Virus record (IMG/VR): IMGVR_UViG_3300024308_000188
Coordinates: 150,527 to 214,526 of that record
Reading direction: 5' to 3' (one strand)
DNA length: 64,000 nucleotides
Source: a virus
The translations under genes were made by a program, and so were the position numbers. The notes under the pieces were generated by a model. The model searched no databases, was not told the DNA's origin, and saw only the letters and a program-made list of their open reading frames with translations. Position 1 is the stretch's first letter, and each line of letters begins with the position of its first letter. Of this stretch, positions 34,746 to 43,071 are shown piece after piece.

Positions 34746-35586
34746 AAACTGGCTTACTAATTGTTTTGGTGTTGAACACACAAATGACAAAAGTGAACGC
34801 AGTTTTCGTTTTGCAGAAGAATGTGTAGAATTGTGTCAGGCTATAGGTTTATCGCGTGACCAAATGAATAGTATTTTAGATCACGTTTATAGCCGACCAA
34901 AAGGTGAAGTAGATCAGGAAGCAGCAGGTACACTGATCACATTATTATCAGTGTGTGATTTGCATAGCGTTTCACTTGAATCAATTTTTAAAAGTGAAAT
35001 GAATCGCGCTGAAAATAATATTGAGGCTATTCGTGCTAAGCATAATACAAAACCTGCACATTTGGCCAAACATATTTCTTATTCACAAAATCAAGAAATT
35101 TTAAATCGATCAAAGATAAAGCACGTTACTAAGAAATTGTGTGATTTCTTTAACGCACCTATTTCCTTTGCTTTTCACATGGGAACCGCATCTTCGGAAT
35201 ATTTCGCAATAAGTGTTAAATCTATTTCAGCAGTTATTCAGGCAGATCCTACATTGCTGGACATAAGGGTATATAAAGAGTGGCGCGAAAAACAACCAAA
35301 ACTGTTTTTCTTGGATTCTTATACCACTATAGAAAGAATCACCGGCATCTTTGAAGGCATTAAACTTGATAAGAAACAGACTAAATTTTGGGTAACTCGC
35401 ATTGCACCAAACTCAAAAGATTTGAATAATATAGTAGAGCTTACGGAAGCTCTGGACTTGGACTCAATTGGTTTTTGCTTACAAGGAATTGCATTTCCAA
35501 AGGTTGTTCAGTGTGAGTTCGGTAGCCCTGTTCCATCAGACAATGAATACTTATTTATATTCAATAAACAAATATTGAATGACTGA
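34714..35586 (+). CDS. MazG-like pyrophosphohydrolase with extra C-terminal domain
   Basis: 290 residues. Start at ATG 34714 (CAGGAGAAAG before it). The N-terminal 105 residues have FAEECVELCQAIGL (Glu35, Glu36, Glu39) and RPKGEVDQEAAGTLITLL, the acidic metal sites of the all-alpha NTP-PPase family, which hydrolyses NTPs to NMP and PPi. The second half (about 110-290) is unrecognised (ISFAFHMGTASSEYFAISVK, TIERITGIFEGIKLDKK). A possible role in nucleotide pool control during infection. The last acidic position of the motif is Gly rather than Asp. Confidence 0.75.
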   Translation: MNLQQMKVRVRNWLTNCFGVEHTNDKSERSFRFAEECVELCQAIGLSRDQMNSILDHVYSRPKGEVDQEAAGTLITLLSVCDLHSVSLESIFKSEMNRAENNIEAIRAKHNTKPAHLAKHISYSQNQEILNRSKIKHVTKKLCDFFNAPISFAFHMGTASSEYFAISVKSISAVIQADPTLLDIRVYKEWREKQPKLFFLDSYTTIERITGIFEGIKLDKKQTKFWVTRIAPNSKDLNNIVELTEALDLDSIGFCLQGIAFPKVVQCEFGSPVPSDNEYLFIFNKQILND

Positions 35587-35595
35587 GGGTAAATT

Positions 35596-36429
35596 ATGCA
35601 ATCTTTTTTCCAATTTTGTACAAAATACCATGATGGAATGTGGCCTGATTTAATTTTGATCGGAAGTCAGATATTCGGTCAAGTTAAGCCTGATGAATTC
35701 TTAAAAAGAGACGGTATAAACATTCCGAAACCTTGCACTTATTTAGATGTTGGTAACTTGCAGTTAGATGCTAGTTACTACAGGGAACAGGCTTTGACAT
35801 CTAGCCTTCTTATAGGTCAAAGATCCGGTAAATCTTATTTGTTAAGAGCTTTAGTGAGCTATATATCTAGCTTCTCAGAAGAATTTAATTTAGGTCAGAA
35901 TTCTACACAGTCAAAAGATTATTTTCATATTGATGTGCCGAATGCAAATGTTGAAGATCATGTAAGAAGTATATGTGAAACTTTAACAGCCTTTAAAGCA
36001 GCCTTTACTGTGGAAATGTTTGAATCAGGAAATCAGACAGCTGCACGAATTCTAATGAATTCTGGATTCACCGTGGTTTTGTGTGATGGTATTCCAAATT
36101 CAGGAAACGCTGATTATTTTGAACTTGGAAGATGTATTGGTTATATATCTGAAGAGTTAGCTTGGAGATATAAAGCAGTAAAAAATAAATCAATGAATCC
36201 AATTGACCGACTTAATTCTTTAAAGATGTCGAGCATTGCACATAATGCACCTCTCTTTATTTCGATAAGTTCGGTTTTCGATGATGATACCTTTTTAAAA
36301 TGTCGCGTTAATTTATTCATACGTCGCGCTACTTGGGAAGTCAACCCAAATATAAAAGGATCTTTACTTGGAGAGTTATTCATCGCAGATCCTACAGGAG
36401 CCATGCGTGATTTTGGATCACGAGTTTAA
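35596..36429 (+). CDS. Stand-alone terminase-like ATPase (no intein, no nuclease)
   Basis: 277 residues. Walker A LLIGQRSGKSYLLRALV (Gly74 to Ser80) repeats the terminase P-loop GQRSGKS exactly, without the intein. Near the C-terminus RATWEVNPNI, then ELFIADPTGAMRDFGSRV, matches the terminase segment RPTWKMNPHI, then REEYRKDPIGAARDFG. The chain stops where the nuclease would begin. NAPLFISISSVFDDD could be the coupling motif. It may be an ancestral duplication now serving as an accessory or decoy packaging motor. Last gene of the plus-strand run. Homology is read by eye. Confidence 0.75.
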   Translation: MQSFFQFCTKYHDGMWPDLILIGSQIFGQVKPDEFLKRDGINIPKPCTYLDVGNLQLDASYYREQALTSSLLIGQRSGKSYLLRALVSYISSFSEEFNLGQNSTQSKDYFHIDVPNANVEDHVRSICETLTAFKAAFTVEMFESGNQTAARILMNSGFTVVLCDGIPNSGNADYFELGRCIGYISEELAWRYKAVKNKSMNPIDRLNSLKMSSIAHNAPLFISISSVFDDDTFLKCRVNLFIRRATWEVNPNIKGSLLGELFIADPTGAMRDFGSRV

Positions 36430-36439
36430 ATTTACTTGT

Positions 36440-36472
36440 TGAAAAAAGAAAAGGGAACCGTAATGGCTCCCC
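36440..36472 (-). terminator. Terminator at the convergence of the two strands
   Basis: On the minus strand GGGAGCC, ATTAC, GGTTCCC (one G-T pair) is followed by TTTTCTTTTTT, a strong intrinsic terminator for the leftward operon. On the plus strand the same hairpin has only a short pyrimidine tail, so it may act both ways. Confidence 0.85.
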
Positions 36473-36476
36473 TTTC

Positions 36477-36941
36477 TCATATTGCTACGACTAATGCAAG
36501 TGCAGTAATTATTTTCAGTGTTATGCTTTCAATACTATTCCGCAATTGTTCTTCCCTTCTGCTTTCCCTTTCATCATTCAAAACAACTTCCATTTTCAAT
36601 GCTCTGTATTCTTCCAGCTCAGCAAGTTCACGTATTAAGTTTGCGCGTTGGACAGTTAATTCTAAAATTAAATTGGCCTGTTCCACAAGTGCTGCATTAG
36701 ATTCAGCACTGATATAAGCTTGCTCTACTTTTACTAAGTCGTCAGGATCTACAAGTGCCCATGTTTTTCCATTTGCATCTTTATAACTTCCTACATCATG
36801 CGTGAAGGCTTCTGGAATACTCACAGGAGTTACTTCTTTGTGTACGAATTCTGCAATCTTTTTGGTCTGTATTTCTCTCGGCTCTGGCGCACTAGCACAT
36901 CCAAAAAGAAACATTGATAAAACAATTAGAGCGTATTTCAT
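36477..36941 (-). CDS. Candidate unimolecular spanin (lipoprotein with C-terminal membrane segment)
   Basis: 154 residues. Start at ATG 36941 with AGGGGA before it (longer upstream form rejected). The N-terminus MKYALIVLSMFLFGC is a signal peptide with lipobox LFGC (Cys15). The middle is charged and helical (EQANLILELTVQRANLIREL, RESRREEQLRNS), and the last 18 residues SITLKIITALALVVAI are hydrophobic. Outer-membrane anchor plus inner-membrane anchor is the layout of u-spanins such as T1 gp11, which fuse the two membranes at lysis. A Rz1-type lipoprotein is the alternative. Confidence 0.7.
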   Translation of the reverse strand: MKYALIVLSMFLFGCASAPEPREIQTKKIAEFVHKEVTPVSIPEAFTHDVGSYKDANGKTWALVDPDDLVKVEQAYISAESNAALVEQANLILELTVQRANLIRELAELEEYRALKMEVVLNDERESRREEQLRNSIESITLKIITALALVVAI

Positions 36942-37447
36942 TTCATTCCCCTGTTTTCTTCCCAAGCACGAAATCCAACTAAACGAAGTGCATTGTACAT
37001 TGCCCAAGATTTTCTGTCGGTTACGCCTTCAACAATTAAACCTATTTTAAAAATTAAGTCCGCATCTTTCTGCGTGTAAAATTGCCCTGATGGAGAAGGA
37101 ATATCATTTCTATAAAGTAGATCATGAATAACCGATGCCTTTAGTCCACTACCAAATGGAGGAAACAGCGACCATAGAAATCGAGGACTACTAATAAGAT
37201 CAGATTCAAAACCTTCTCTTGCTGTTAGCGTTACGATCTTAAACTTACGCAACTTATTAGCTGTTGGAAGTATAGGGCAATTATTTTCTATGTCCCAACA
37301 AAAATCCATACTAAAATCTTCAAGTAAATTAAACTTGTAGCCGCCATCATGTGCTTGAATTTTCAAACTATCGTGAAATTTCGCAGAGAAGGCATTGGCT
37401 ACAGAAATTTGCTCTGAATGTTTTACCAAGTAATTTTCTGTAGCCAT
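36938..37447 (-). CDS. DUF1353 family protein
   Basis: 169 residues. VTLTAREGFESDLISSPRFLW, then GSGLKASVIHDLLYR, DADLIFKIGLIVEGV and MYNALRLVGFRAW follow the DUF1353 signature (hydrophobic-GF-x-D-x-x-S-x-PR, HD-x-LY). The family is common in tailed phages near tail or lysis genes; its biochemical role is not settled. Its stop overlaps the spanin start (ATGA). Confidence 0.8.
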   Translation of the reverse strand: MATENYLVKHSEQISVANAFSAKFHDSLKIQAHDGGYKFNLLEDFSMDFCWDIENNCPILPTANKLRKFKIVTLTAREGFESDLISSPRFLWSLFPPFGSGLKASVIHDLLYRNDIPSPSGQFYTQKDADLIFKIGLIVEGVTDRKSWAMYNALRLVGFRAWEENRGMK

Positions 37448-37450
37448 TAA

Positions 37451-37813
37451 CTATCTCCGTTTTTTCATGCTTTCATTAAAATCAGCAATCTTTTGATCGT
37501 CCGTTTTATTAACTGCTTGATCTGCAACAGAATCGAAAGCAGCTTGCCCTTCAACTTTAATTTGTTGCATATCCGTTTGCTCAGCCTCTATTTCTTTCCC
37601 TACTGTGTTCGCATCAACAATTTTATTCTCAATAATATCTCTGTCGATTTCATCAAGTTTATCGGTTGTATCAGTAGGATTTTTTGAACGCGCTGCATAA
37701 GCATACGCGCCCAGTGTAAGTACGGCAAGCAATCCCATAAGAATATACTTGCCCCACTTTTTATACCATACTTCTTTAACTTCAGTAACTTGGTTCGTCT
37801 GGAGTTCTGACAT
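37451..37813 (-). CDS. Single-pass membrane protein with soluble helical tail
   Basis: 120 residues. One membrane segment (YILMGLLAVLTLGAYAYAA, about 22-41), then a charged helical part (DKLDEIDRDIIENKIVD, VEGQAAFDSVADQAVNK). Starts inside the end of the preceding gene (overlap of 32 bases). Could be an inner-membrane spanin-like or holin partner; not certain. Confidence 0.65.
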   Translation of the reverse strand: MSELQTNQVTEVKEVWYKKWGKYILMGLLAVLTLGAYAYAARSKNPTDTTDKLDEIDRDIIENKIVDANTVGKEIEAEQTDMQQIKVEGQAAFDSVADQAVNKTDDQKIADFNESMKKRR

Positions 37814-38129
37814 TTGGATTCACCTTTGGGCCACCATCCCTGTTTAATATGCTATCAGCCATATAACTAATACCGATAAACGTCATTAAATTTGGATTTG
37901 GATCAATAATCAAAGTGGTAAAATAACCAGCTGTTGTAGTTAAGACAACTAAAATACTGCTTTGTTTGTTGCAAGTCCAGTATTTCACAAAATCCAGTTT
38001 ATCCTGCACACATTTTTTAACCCAGTGTATTGCTACACCAAGCAAAGTAAATGCGTAGGCTAAGATAAGATAATCCCATGAATATTTCATCAGTGGGCCG
38101 AGTAGTTGAGTTGCTGTTACTTGCTCCAT
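37782..38129 (-). CDS. Holin candidate, two to three membrane segments
   Basis: 115 residues. Hydrophobic stretches at about residues 14-34 (WDYLILAYAFTLLGVAIHW), 55-72 (SSILVVLTTTAGYFTTLII) and 80-95 (LMTFIGISYMADSIL). The size and number of segments fit a class I or II holin, and it sits with a spanin candidate. No sequence family recognised. Confidence 0.55.
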   Translation of the reverse strand: MEQVTATQLLGPLMKYSWDYLILAYAFTLLGVAIHWVKKCVQDKLDFVKYWTCNKQSSILVVLTTTAGYFTTLIIDPNPNLMTFIGISYMADSILNRDGGPKVNPNVRTPDEPSY

Positions 38130-38143
38130 TTTATTTCCTTATG

Positions 38144-39274
38144 TTATAAATTAAGTTCAAACAATTGTTTGTTTACAATGCAATTTGGTCTGATATAATG
38201 TTCAGATCTTCCATTGAATTCTATATCAGCGCCGCTTGCTGGATCACCTATTGTAACCAAGGCTAAAGGTAATTTTCTTTCGGTTAAGGCCGAAGCAGTT
38301 GGATCTGGTGTTGGCACTAAAATACCCCAAGTAAAAGGATTTCTCGTGTTATCACTTAAGTCAGATTCTAATTCCCAATCTTTAAGACCTGCCGTAAAGT
38401 AAGTTGCATAGAATCTGGCTTGGGTTGAACTAAAAGTTTGATGTGTTGTTGCCAAACGTAAACCCTTTATCAAAGTTTTTGCAAAGTTTAACACGTAACT
38501 TATATTTTGTGTTGCCGTGAATGTAGGCAATTCCACTATCGAATTATTTGGCAAAATTAAAGATACGTTTGAAAAAGTTCTTGTAGCCACGTTATTCTGG
38601 CAAAGCATTCTGAATAAAAGAAAATCCGCTTGAACTGGTTCGTCGAACACGATAGCCATGTGTGCTCTGTGACTATCGTTAGTAACACCTGCTGTTGTAG
38701 ATCCTCTACGACCTAAATAAGTCCCATAGGAATCCAATTGTTCAAATGTACGTATTTTTTGACCAGATTGGCAATTTATTCCAGTCATCTGCAATAATGA
38801 ATTTACTGAATCCAGTGGAGGTAACACCGGAGGAATAACGAGCGCAGGTAAGCCCGTTCCCGCTTGCCAATCTGCCCAAGCATTATTGAATCTATATAAG
38901 ACACAATCACCTAAAGCTCTATTTCCAGAAGTATTAAGATCAAATACTTGTTGTGAAATATCTGGAATATAAGCTCCTTTCTTTGTGCCAATTTTTTCTC
39001 TTATTCCACCAAAATCACCGCTTGCTATATTGGCCTTTATTTTCAAACCATCTGATTTATCCAGAACTATATTTGGAAAACATACACCATCGGCGCTTTG
39101 AAGTAGCGACTTGAGATTTTCTGTCAAGGAACCTACATTCAAATCTAATGATTCAAGACTTGGTGGAACTGAACCGCTAAACATATACAAAACACTTTGA
39201 TGTGTTATGGAATTAATTGTTGCAGTGTTAATTAATGTTCTTACTAAGTTTTCATTTAATCCTGCGGTCAGCAT
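38144..39274 (-). CDS. Virion-type paralogous family member, 376 aa
   Basis: AAGGAAAAATTT precedes the ATG. Shares with its neighbours an N-terminal turn with an FSGSVPPS segment, the phrase FDEPVQADFLLFRML (compare EETVEADFLLLHII in the 44845 gene), then FTWGILVPTPDPTAS and a C-terminal VTIGDPASGADIEFNG beta motif. These recurring pieces mark it as part of a tandem family of late structural proteins, likely fibre, spike or decoration components. No database family recognised. Confidence 0.65.
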   Translation of the reverse strand: MLTAGLNENLVRTLINTATINSITHQSVLYMFSGSVPPSLESLDLNVGSLTENLKSLLQSADGVCFPNIVLDKSDGLKIKANIASGDFGGIREKIGTKKGAYIPDISQQVFDLNTSGNRALGDCVLYRFNNAWADWQAGTGLPALVIPPVLPPLDSVNSLLQMTGINCQSGQKIRTFEQLDSYGTYLGRRGSTTAGVTNDSHRAHMAIVFDEPVQADFLLFRMLCQNNVATRTFSNVSLILPNNSIVELPTFTATQNISYVLNFAKTLIKGLRLATTHQTFSSTQARFYATYFTAGLKDWELESDLSDNTRNPFTWGILVPTPDPTASALTERKLPLALVTIGDPASGADIEFNGRSEHYIRPNCIVNKQLFELNL

Positions 39275-39293
39275 AAATTTTTCCTTAAGTAGA

Positions 39294-39307
39294 GGGGCCG
39301 AAGCCCC
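39294..39307 (-). terminator. cUUCGg hairpin
   Basis: On the minus strand GGGGC, TTCG, GCCCC: a 5-bp stem capped by the extra-stable C(UUCG)G tetraloop. No T-run. An identical 14-base copy is at 60976-60989. Confidence 0.6.
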
Positions 39308-39313
39308 AAATAC

Positions 39314-39805
39314 TTATATAGATTTAATTTCAAAGTCTGTAGTTTTATATAGTTTATCAGATTCAATCATTGAACCTAATAATTCCATATCGACTCCAGT
39401 TTCACCTATGTCACCAACTTTACCGATGAAACATTGATAAATCTTGGCGTCTGTTGTGTAGTTCGGTTCGTTGATGTTAGTTTGCACATACATAAAAACA
39501 AACCAATCGGCAGCACCAGGTGAGTTAACTGTGAAAGTTTCACCGCGTTGACTTAATAACCAACTTACTAGGTTTATTCCGGTACGTAATGGAACAACAG
39601 TGGCTGGATATGTAACACTTAATCTTAAAGTACCTAATGCTTTTAATGCGTTACTACTTATTGAACCATCAGCCTGAACTAATGCAGCAATTTGAGCTTG
39701 AGTTGGCATAGTGCCTCCCATAACCCACATTACTTTTTTAGCCACAGATGCTTGCTCGTACTTTGCACCAAGTAGTGCTTTCATGCTAGTGGATAATCCA
39801 ATCAT
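39314..39805 (-). CDS. Virion-type family member (short form), 163 aa
   Basis: Short member of the tandem family: N-terminal helix, VMWVMGGTMPTQAQIAALV (compare MLTLYDGTMPTKEDLEAAL in the 40719 gene), and C-terminal IGKVGDIGETGVDMELLGSM. Separated by 2 bases from the upstream gene. Function not known; association with the particle is inferred from context. Confidence 0.65.
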   Translation of the reverse strand: MIGLSTSMKALLGAKYEQASVAKKVMWVMGGTMPTQAQIAALVQADGSISSNALKALGTLRLSVTYPATVVPLRTGINLVSWLLSQRGETFTVNSPGAADWFVFMYVQTNINEPNYTTDAKIYQCFIGKVGDIGETGVDMELLGSMIESDKLYKTTDFEIKSI

Positions 39806-39807
39806 AA

Positions 39808-40716
39808 TTAAATCTCCACTACTTGAGGACGAATTTGACAGTGCATTACAACAACATCTTCGCCAGATTGCTTTGTTCCTATGTCTAAACGCATTTCCGT
39901 TGTTGCATTTGTTCCACCAGAAGATATTACCATGAAAGGATAATCTGCACCTACTGGTAATAAACTGCCGGTTACACTTACTGGACGTAACAGAGCAAAA
40001 TTAATTGATACTGCTGAATGTCCATTAATATTATCTGTCATGATCTTAATAGATTTTAGATCAAAAGCTGGTTGTCCGGCTGTAAACTCGATAATAACTT
40101 TAGTTACATCTGTTCTTGTGTTATTGAACATGAAACGATTGTTCGCTACTTTAGTAACAACGTGTTCAAGCTCTACTCCATTAGCCACGGTTTTGATATT
40201 GAAGTTTGGAACAACAGAACCAAAATCCATGTCAATAAAATTTATCTTTTGCGCGGAACAGTCTAATTCTATTTTATGACCTAATGCTGTTTGAGCAAAA
40301 GTCACATAAGTTGATTGTCTACCAAGTAGCGCACATTTCTCAGCAAAAGTAAATTGAGTTCTGTCTCCTGTACTCCAAACATTTAAAATGCGGCCTTGAT
40401 AAAGGGGATCATTGCCGTATCTTGGATTGGAAACATCTGGCCCCATTTTTCTCATAGGAATTAATGAAGATGCGTGATTAAATACCAAGTTTCCATTAAC
40501 AACACTTGAGGTCAGTAATGATACTGCTCGACAGTTATTAATCAACGCATCTACATCGTGCGGATTGAATTTTAAAAACTCTTCCGTCAATTCCTCAAAA
40601 CTAACTGGAAGAGTTAAACCCAAATCCGCTGCCGAAAAGAAAAATGAATGCCATCCAGAAGCACCGAAATAGTCTTGAATACTATTAGGTGCGTTAACTC
40701 CTGAATGGAATATCAT
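39808..40716 (-). CDS. Virion-type family member, 302 aa
   Basis: Contains a beta-rich middle (KINFIDMDFGSVVPNFNI, TDVTKVIIEFTAG) like a galactose-binding jelly roll, and a C-terminal PFMVISSGGTNATTEMRLDI that parallels the family's G-x-P-x-S-G-A motif. GGAG precedes the ATG. Same operon and spacing as the others. Confidence 0.6.
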   Translation of the reverse strand: MIFHSGVNAPNSIQDYFGASGWHSFFFSAADLGLTLPVSFEELTEEFLKFNPHDVDALINNCRAVSLLTSSVVNGNLVFNHASSLIPMRKMGPDVSNPRYGNDPLYQGRILNVWSTGDRTQFTFAEKCALLGRQSTYVTFAQTALGHKIELDCSAQKINFIDMDFGSVVPNFNIKTVANGVELEHVVTKVANNRFMFNNTRTDVTKVIIEFTAGQPAFDLKSIKIMTDNINGHSAVSINFALLRPVSVTGSLLPVGADYPFMVISSGGTNATTEMRLDIGTKQSGEDVVVMHCQIRPQVVEI

Positions 40717-40718
40717 GG

Positions 40719-41255
40719 TTATACTCCGTCAAAAGTGAATATTTGATCATTCATTTTAACTGCGCGTGTGTTATCAATTGCGCCGCCGAACAAAATCATA
40801 TCAGCACCACTTCCAGAAGCACCAACAGTACCGATACCTACCCAGTGAACTGCACCGTTAGTTGTTGGAGCAACAACTGTACTGGCAACAACTGCCAGAA
40901 TAAAATAAGTTACATTACCAATCGCAGATTTAATCAATTCTTCTGGACGTTCGGATAATGGAAAACGCAATTTGTTTGCACCTTGCATCTGAAGTGCAAA
41001 GTTTGTTGGGTAGTTTACATAACCGCGTAATATTCCGCCTTTTGCAAGGGCAAGATTGTGAATAAGATCTTGACGATAAAGACCGCGAGTTGTACTTGCA
41101 ATACCTGATCCTGAAGTAGTGGAATATAAAGCAGCTTCCAAATCTTCTTTTGTTGGCATGGTGCCATCATACAGAGTAAGCATTTTGCGGTTTGTTACAC
41201 CTAAAATTGGTGATTGATTCAACAGTGGAATCATCGCATCAGTTGCTAATAACAT
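40719..41255 (-). CDS. Virion-type family member (short form), 178 aa
   Basis: MLTLYDGTMPTKEDLEAAL near the N-terminus and GTVGASGSGADMILFGGAI near the C-terminus define the short family form. Its ATG shares one base with the stop of the preceding gene (TAATG), so translation is coupled. Confidence 0.65.
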   Translation of the reverse strand: MLLATDAMIPLLNQSPILGVTNRKMLTLYDGTMPTKEDLEAALYSTTSGSGIASTTRGLYRQDLIHNLALAKGGILRGYVNYPTNFALQMQGANKLRFPLSERPEELIKSAIGNVTYFILAVVASTVVAPTTNGAVHWVGIGTVGASGSGADMILFGGAIDNTRAVKMNDQIFTFDGV

Positions 41256-42205
41256 TATGCTACCTCCGTGACTACAGCAGTTTTAAGTTTAAGACTGATA
41301 ACACTAAAAATATCTTCGATTGTTCCGCTACTGCGATTTAATAGGCCCACGCCACCGTCAGCTGGCCCACCTAATGTAAAAATAAATGCGGGTACACGTT
41401 GAGCAAACAAACTTTCATAGATAGAAGCTACTGGAGCTGCCGGAACTAAAATACCCCAAGTTACAGGAATATTTTCTTTTGACATTACATTACTTGGTAC
41501 TGCCGAAGCAAAGAAACGAATGTAGTTATACACTAATGTATTTGCCGCAACAGTTCCTGTGTTATCCAGAAAACGCACTCTCCAACGACGAGCACTGATT
41601 GGAGCAAAAGTTGATTCAATACCGGCAGCATTATAAGTTTTAACAGCGATGCCTGTGGCTGCTACAACCCAAGCACTTCCGTTCCAATATTCAATCGCCA
41701 TTGTGCTTGGATTTCTTGTGGTAGTAACAAAATTTCCGTATACAACACGGTTCACACTAACAGCATCACCAAAATCATATTCAATCCAACCATCAGTTGT
41801 TATGTGAGTTGTGGCTGTTGCTGGAGCCAGTGCCATAGTCTCCAATCCATTCACAAAACCAGCTGGTTTTTCCAGTCCTTGAATGTTTGAATCGATAGAT
41901 TGTGGTAACAGTTGAATGCCAGCCAGACCATTAGTAGATCTTGCACCGTGCATTTTAAGTGTGAACAGTTGAGCTACGTTTTCAAATGCAGCTAATTCTG
42001 TTCCGTATGTTGTACTGTTTACAGACAGTAAACGTAAACCTGCAATGGCATTTGCATAAATGCCTTTCATATCTGACAAGCCGATTTCTGTATGAACTTC
42101 ATTTACTGAAGTTGGAACATCACCAGTCATCAGAAAAAGATTCCATTGTGTGCCAGCTTGCGCTTGCATACTTACCATATTCGCATTTTCTGCTGCAAAA
42201 TACAT
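41255..42205 (-). CDS. Virion-type family member with discoidin-like domain, 316 aa
   Basis: The middle reads GWIEYDFGDAVSVNRVVYGN, AIEYWNGSAWVVAATG and ARRWRVRFLDNTG, the look of an F5/8 type C (discoidin) carbohydrate-binding domain. It continues VTWGILVPAAPVASI and ends with FTLGGPADGGVGLLN, the family C-terminus. Such domains usually bind surface sugars, which fits a host-recognition or capsid-decoration part. Confidence 0.7.
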   Translation of the reverse strand: MYFAAENANMVSMQAQAGTQWNLFLMTGDVPTSVNEVHTEIGLSDMKGIYANAIAGLRLLSVNSTTYGTELAAFENVAQLFTLKMHGARSTNGLAGIQLLPQSIDSNIQGLEKPAGFVNGLETMALAPATATTHITTDGWIEYDFGDAVSVNRVVYGNFVTTTRNPSTMAIEYWNGSAWVVAATGIAVKTYNAAGIESTFAPISARRWRVRFLDNTGTVAANTLVYNYIRFFASAVPSNVMSKENIPVTWGILVPAAPVASIYESLFAQRVPAFIFTLGGPADGGVGLLNRSSGTIEDIFSVISLKLKTAVVTEVA

Positions 42206-42215
42206 AACTGCGCCC

Positions 42216-42677
42216 TTATATCAAAGTTGAGGTTAATGTAGATTCATTCATCAGATTGTACTGCACAAATGCAGTAGCATTAAAATCTAAATCAGGATCT
42301 TGAGGCAATAACACACTAACTGTATGCAGAGAATTCTGTACAAATACTTGTCCAAAATTTGATTTAACCTCCACTACAGTGTATGGTATTTGCAATTCAT
42401 TTATTGAACTACTTAGCAAGTATGAACTTGCTTGTGGAACTAAAGGTCGTTCAACTGTAGTCGCTACTTGATCGAAAAATACTTCTGGCATGTTCAGGTA
42501 AGTTAGACTCAAGAAACTTAAAAAGCTTTGACCTATATTGTACTGACCTCTTTGTGCCAATGAAGGATTTCCGTCTGACAAAAAAACTTGATCGCCATCA
42601 ATCGTGACCGTTTCAGGAAACAATGTATCTGGATCAAATCTGTTTGCGTAGTATGCCGCGACATATACACTAGGCAT
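42216..42677 (-). CDS. Unknown late protein, 153 aa
   Basis: N-terminus MPSVYVAAYYANRFDPDTLF; beta-rich throughout. Does not show the recurrent GTMPT or SGAD motifs of its neighbours. AGGAG precedes its ATG. It lies within the virion-protein run. Confidence 0.6.
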   Translation of the reverse strand: MPSVYVAAYYANRFDPDTLFPETVTIDGDQVFLSDGNPSLAQRGQYNIGQSFLSFLSLTYLNMPEVFFDQVATTVERPLVPQASSYLLSSSINELQIPYTVVEVKSNFGQVFVQNSLHTVSVLLPQDPDLDFNATAFVQYNLMNESTLTSTLI

Positions 42678-42732
42678 CAGATGTCTCCTATTAAATGCAG
42701 AACATACTGCGTTTCATTTTCCCAGTTTTATT

Positions 42733-43062
42733 TTATTCTTCTGTCATTACAGTTTCGCATATTCTGTGAGACTGTGTAGTAGGTTGAGTATCCACAACAG
42801 ATCCTCTTGAAAATCTGGCTCGGATTGCAGAAGCTTCTGGTTCCGCCACTATAACACCATTTAAACGAAGTGGCAAAATGACGGCACCTGTTGCATCGTT
42901 AGTGACCCAATAGTATCCGTCAAAAAACCATTCGTTTTGTCTAGGATTTACCGATGTATAAAAGTTTACGTAACGTCTTGGTGAATTTAGACTATAGTAG
43001 CATGTGGTCACTGGAACTAACGTGGCTTCTTTTGAGTGACTGTGTACGTATATATTTGCCAT
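42733..43062 (-). CDS. Unknown late protein, 109 aa, paralogue of next
   Basis: DGYYWVTNDATGAVILPLRL then NGVIVAEPEASAIRARFS matches GGYEWAYNPDGTQYGSVRL then NGVVVADQAQTFALLQSKYF in the 43072-43734 product. The two are tandem paralogues, this one lacking the C-terminal 100 residues. Likely particle component. Confidence 0.6.
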   Translation of the reverse strand: MANIYVHSHSKEATLVPVTTCYYSLNSPRRYVNFYTSVNPRQNEWFFDGYYWVTNDATGAVILPLRLNGVIVAEPEASAIRARFSRGSVVDTQPTTQSHRICETVMTEE

Positions 43063-43071
43063 TACATTGCC

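Noticed and set aside
36436-36717. Plus-strand open frame of 93 residues after the terminase-like ATPase
   Set aside because: Crosses the terminator and lies opposite the spanin candidate, whose lipobox and membrane end are more convincing.
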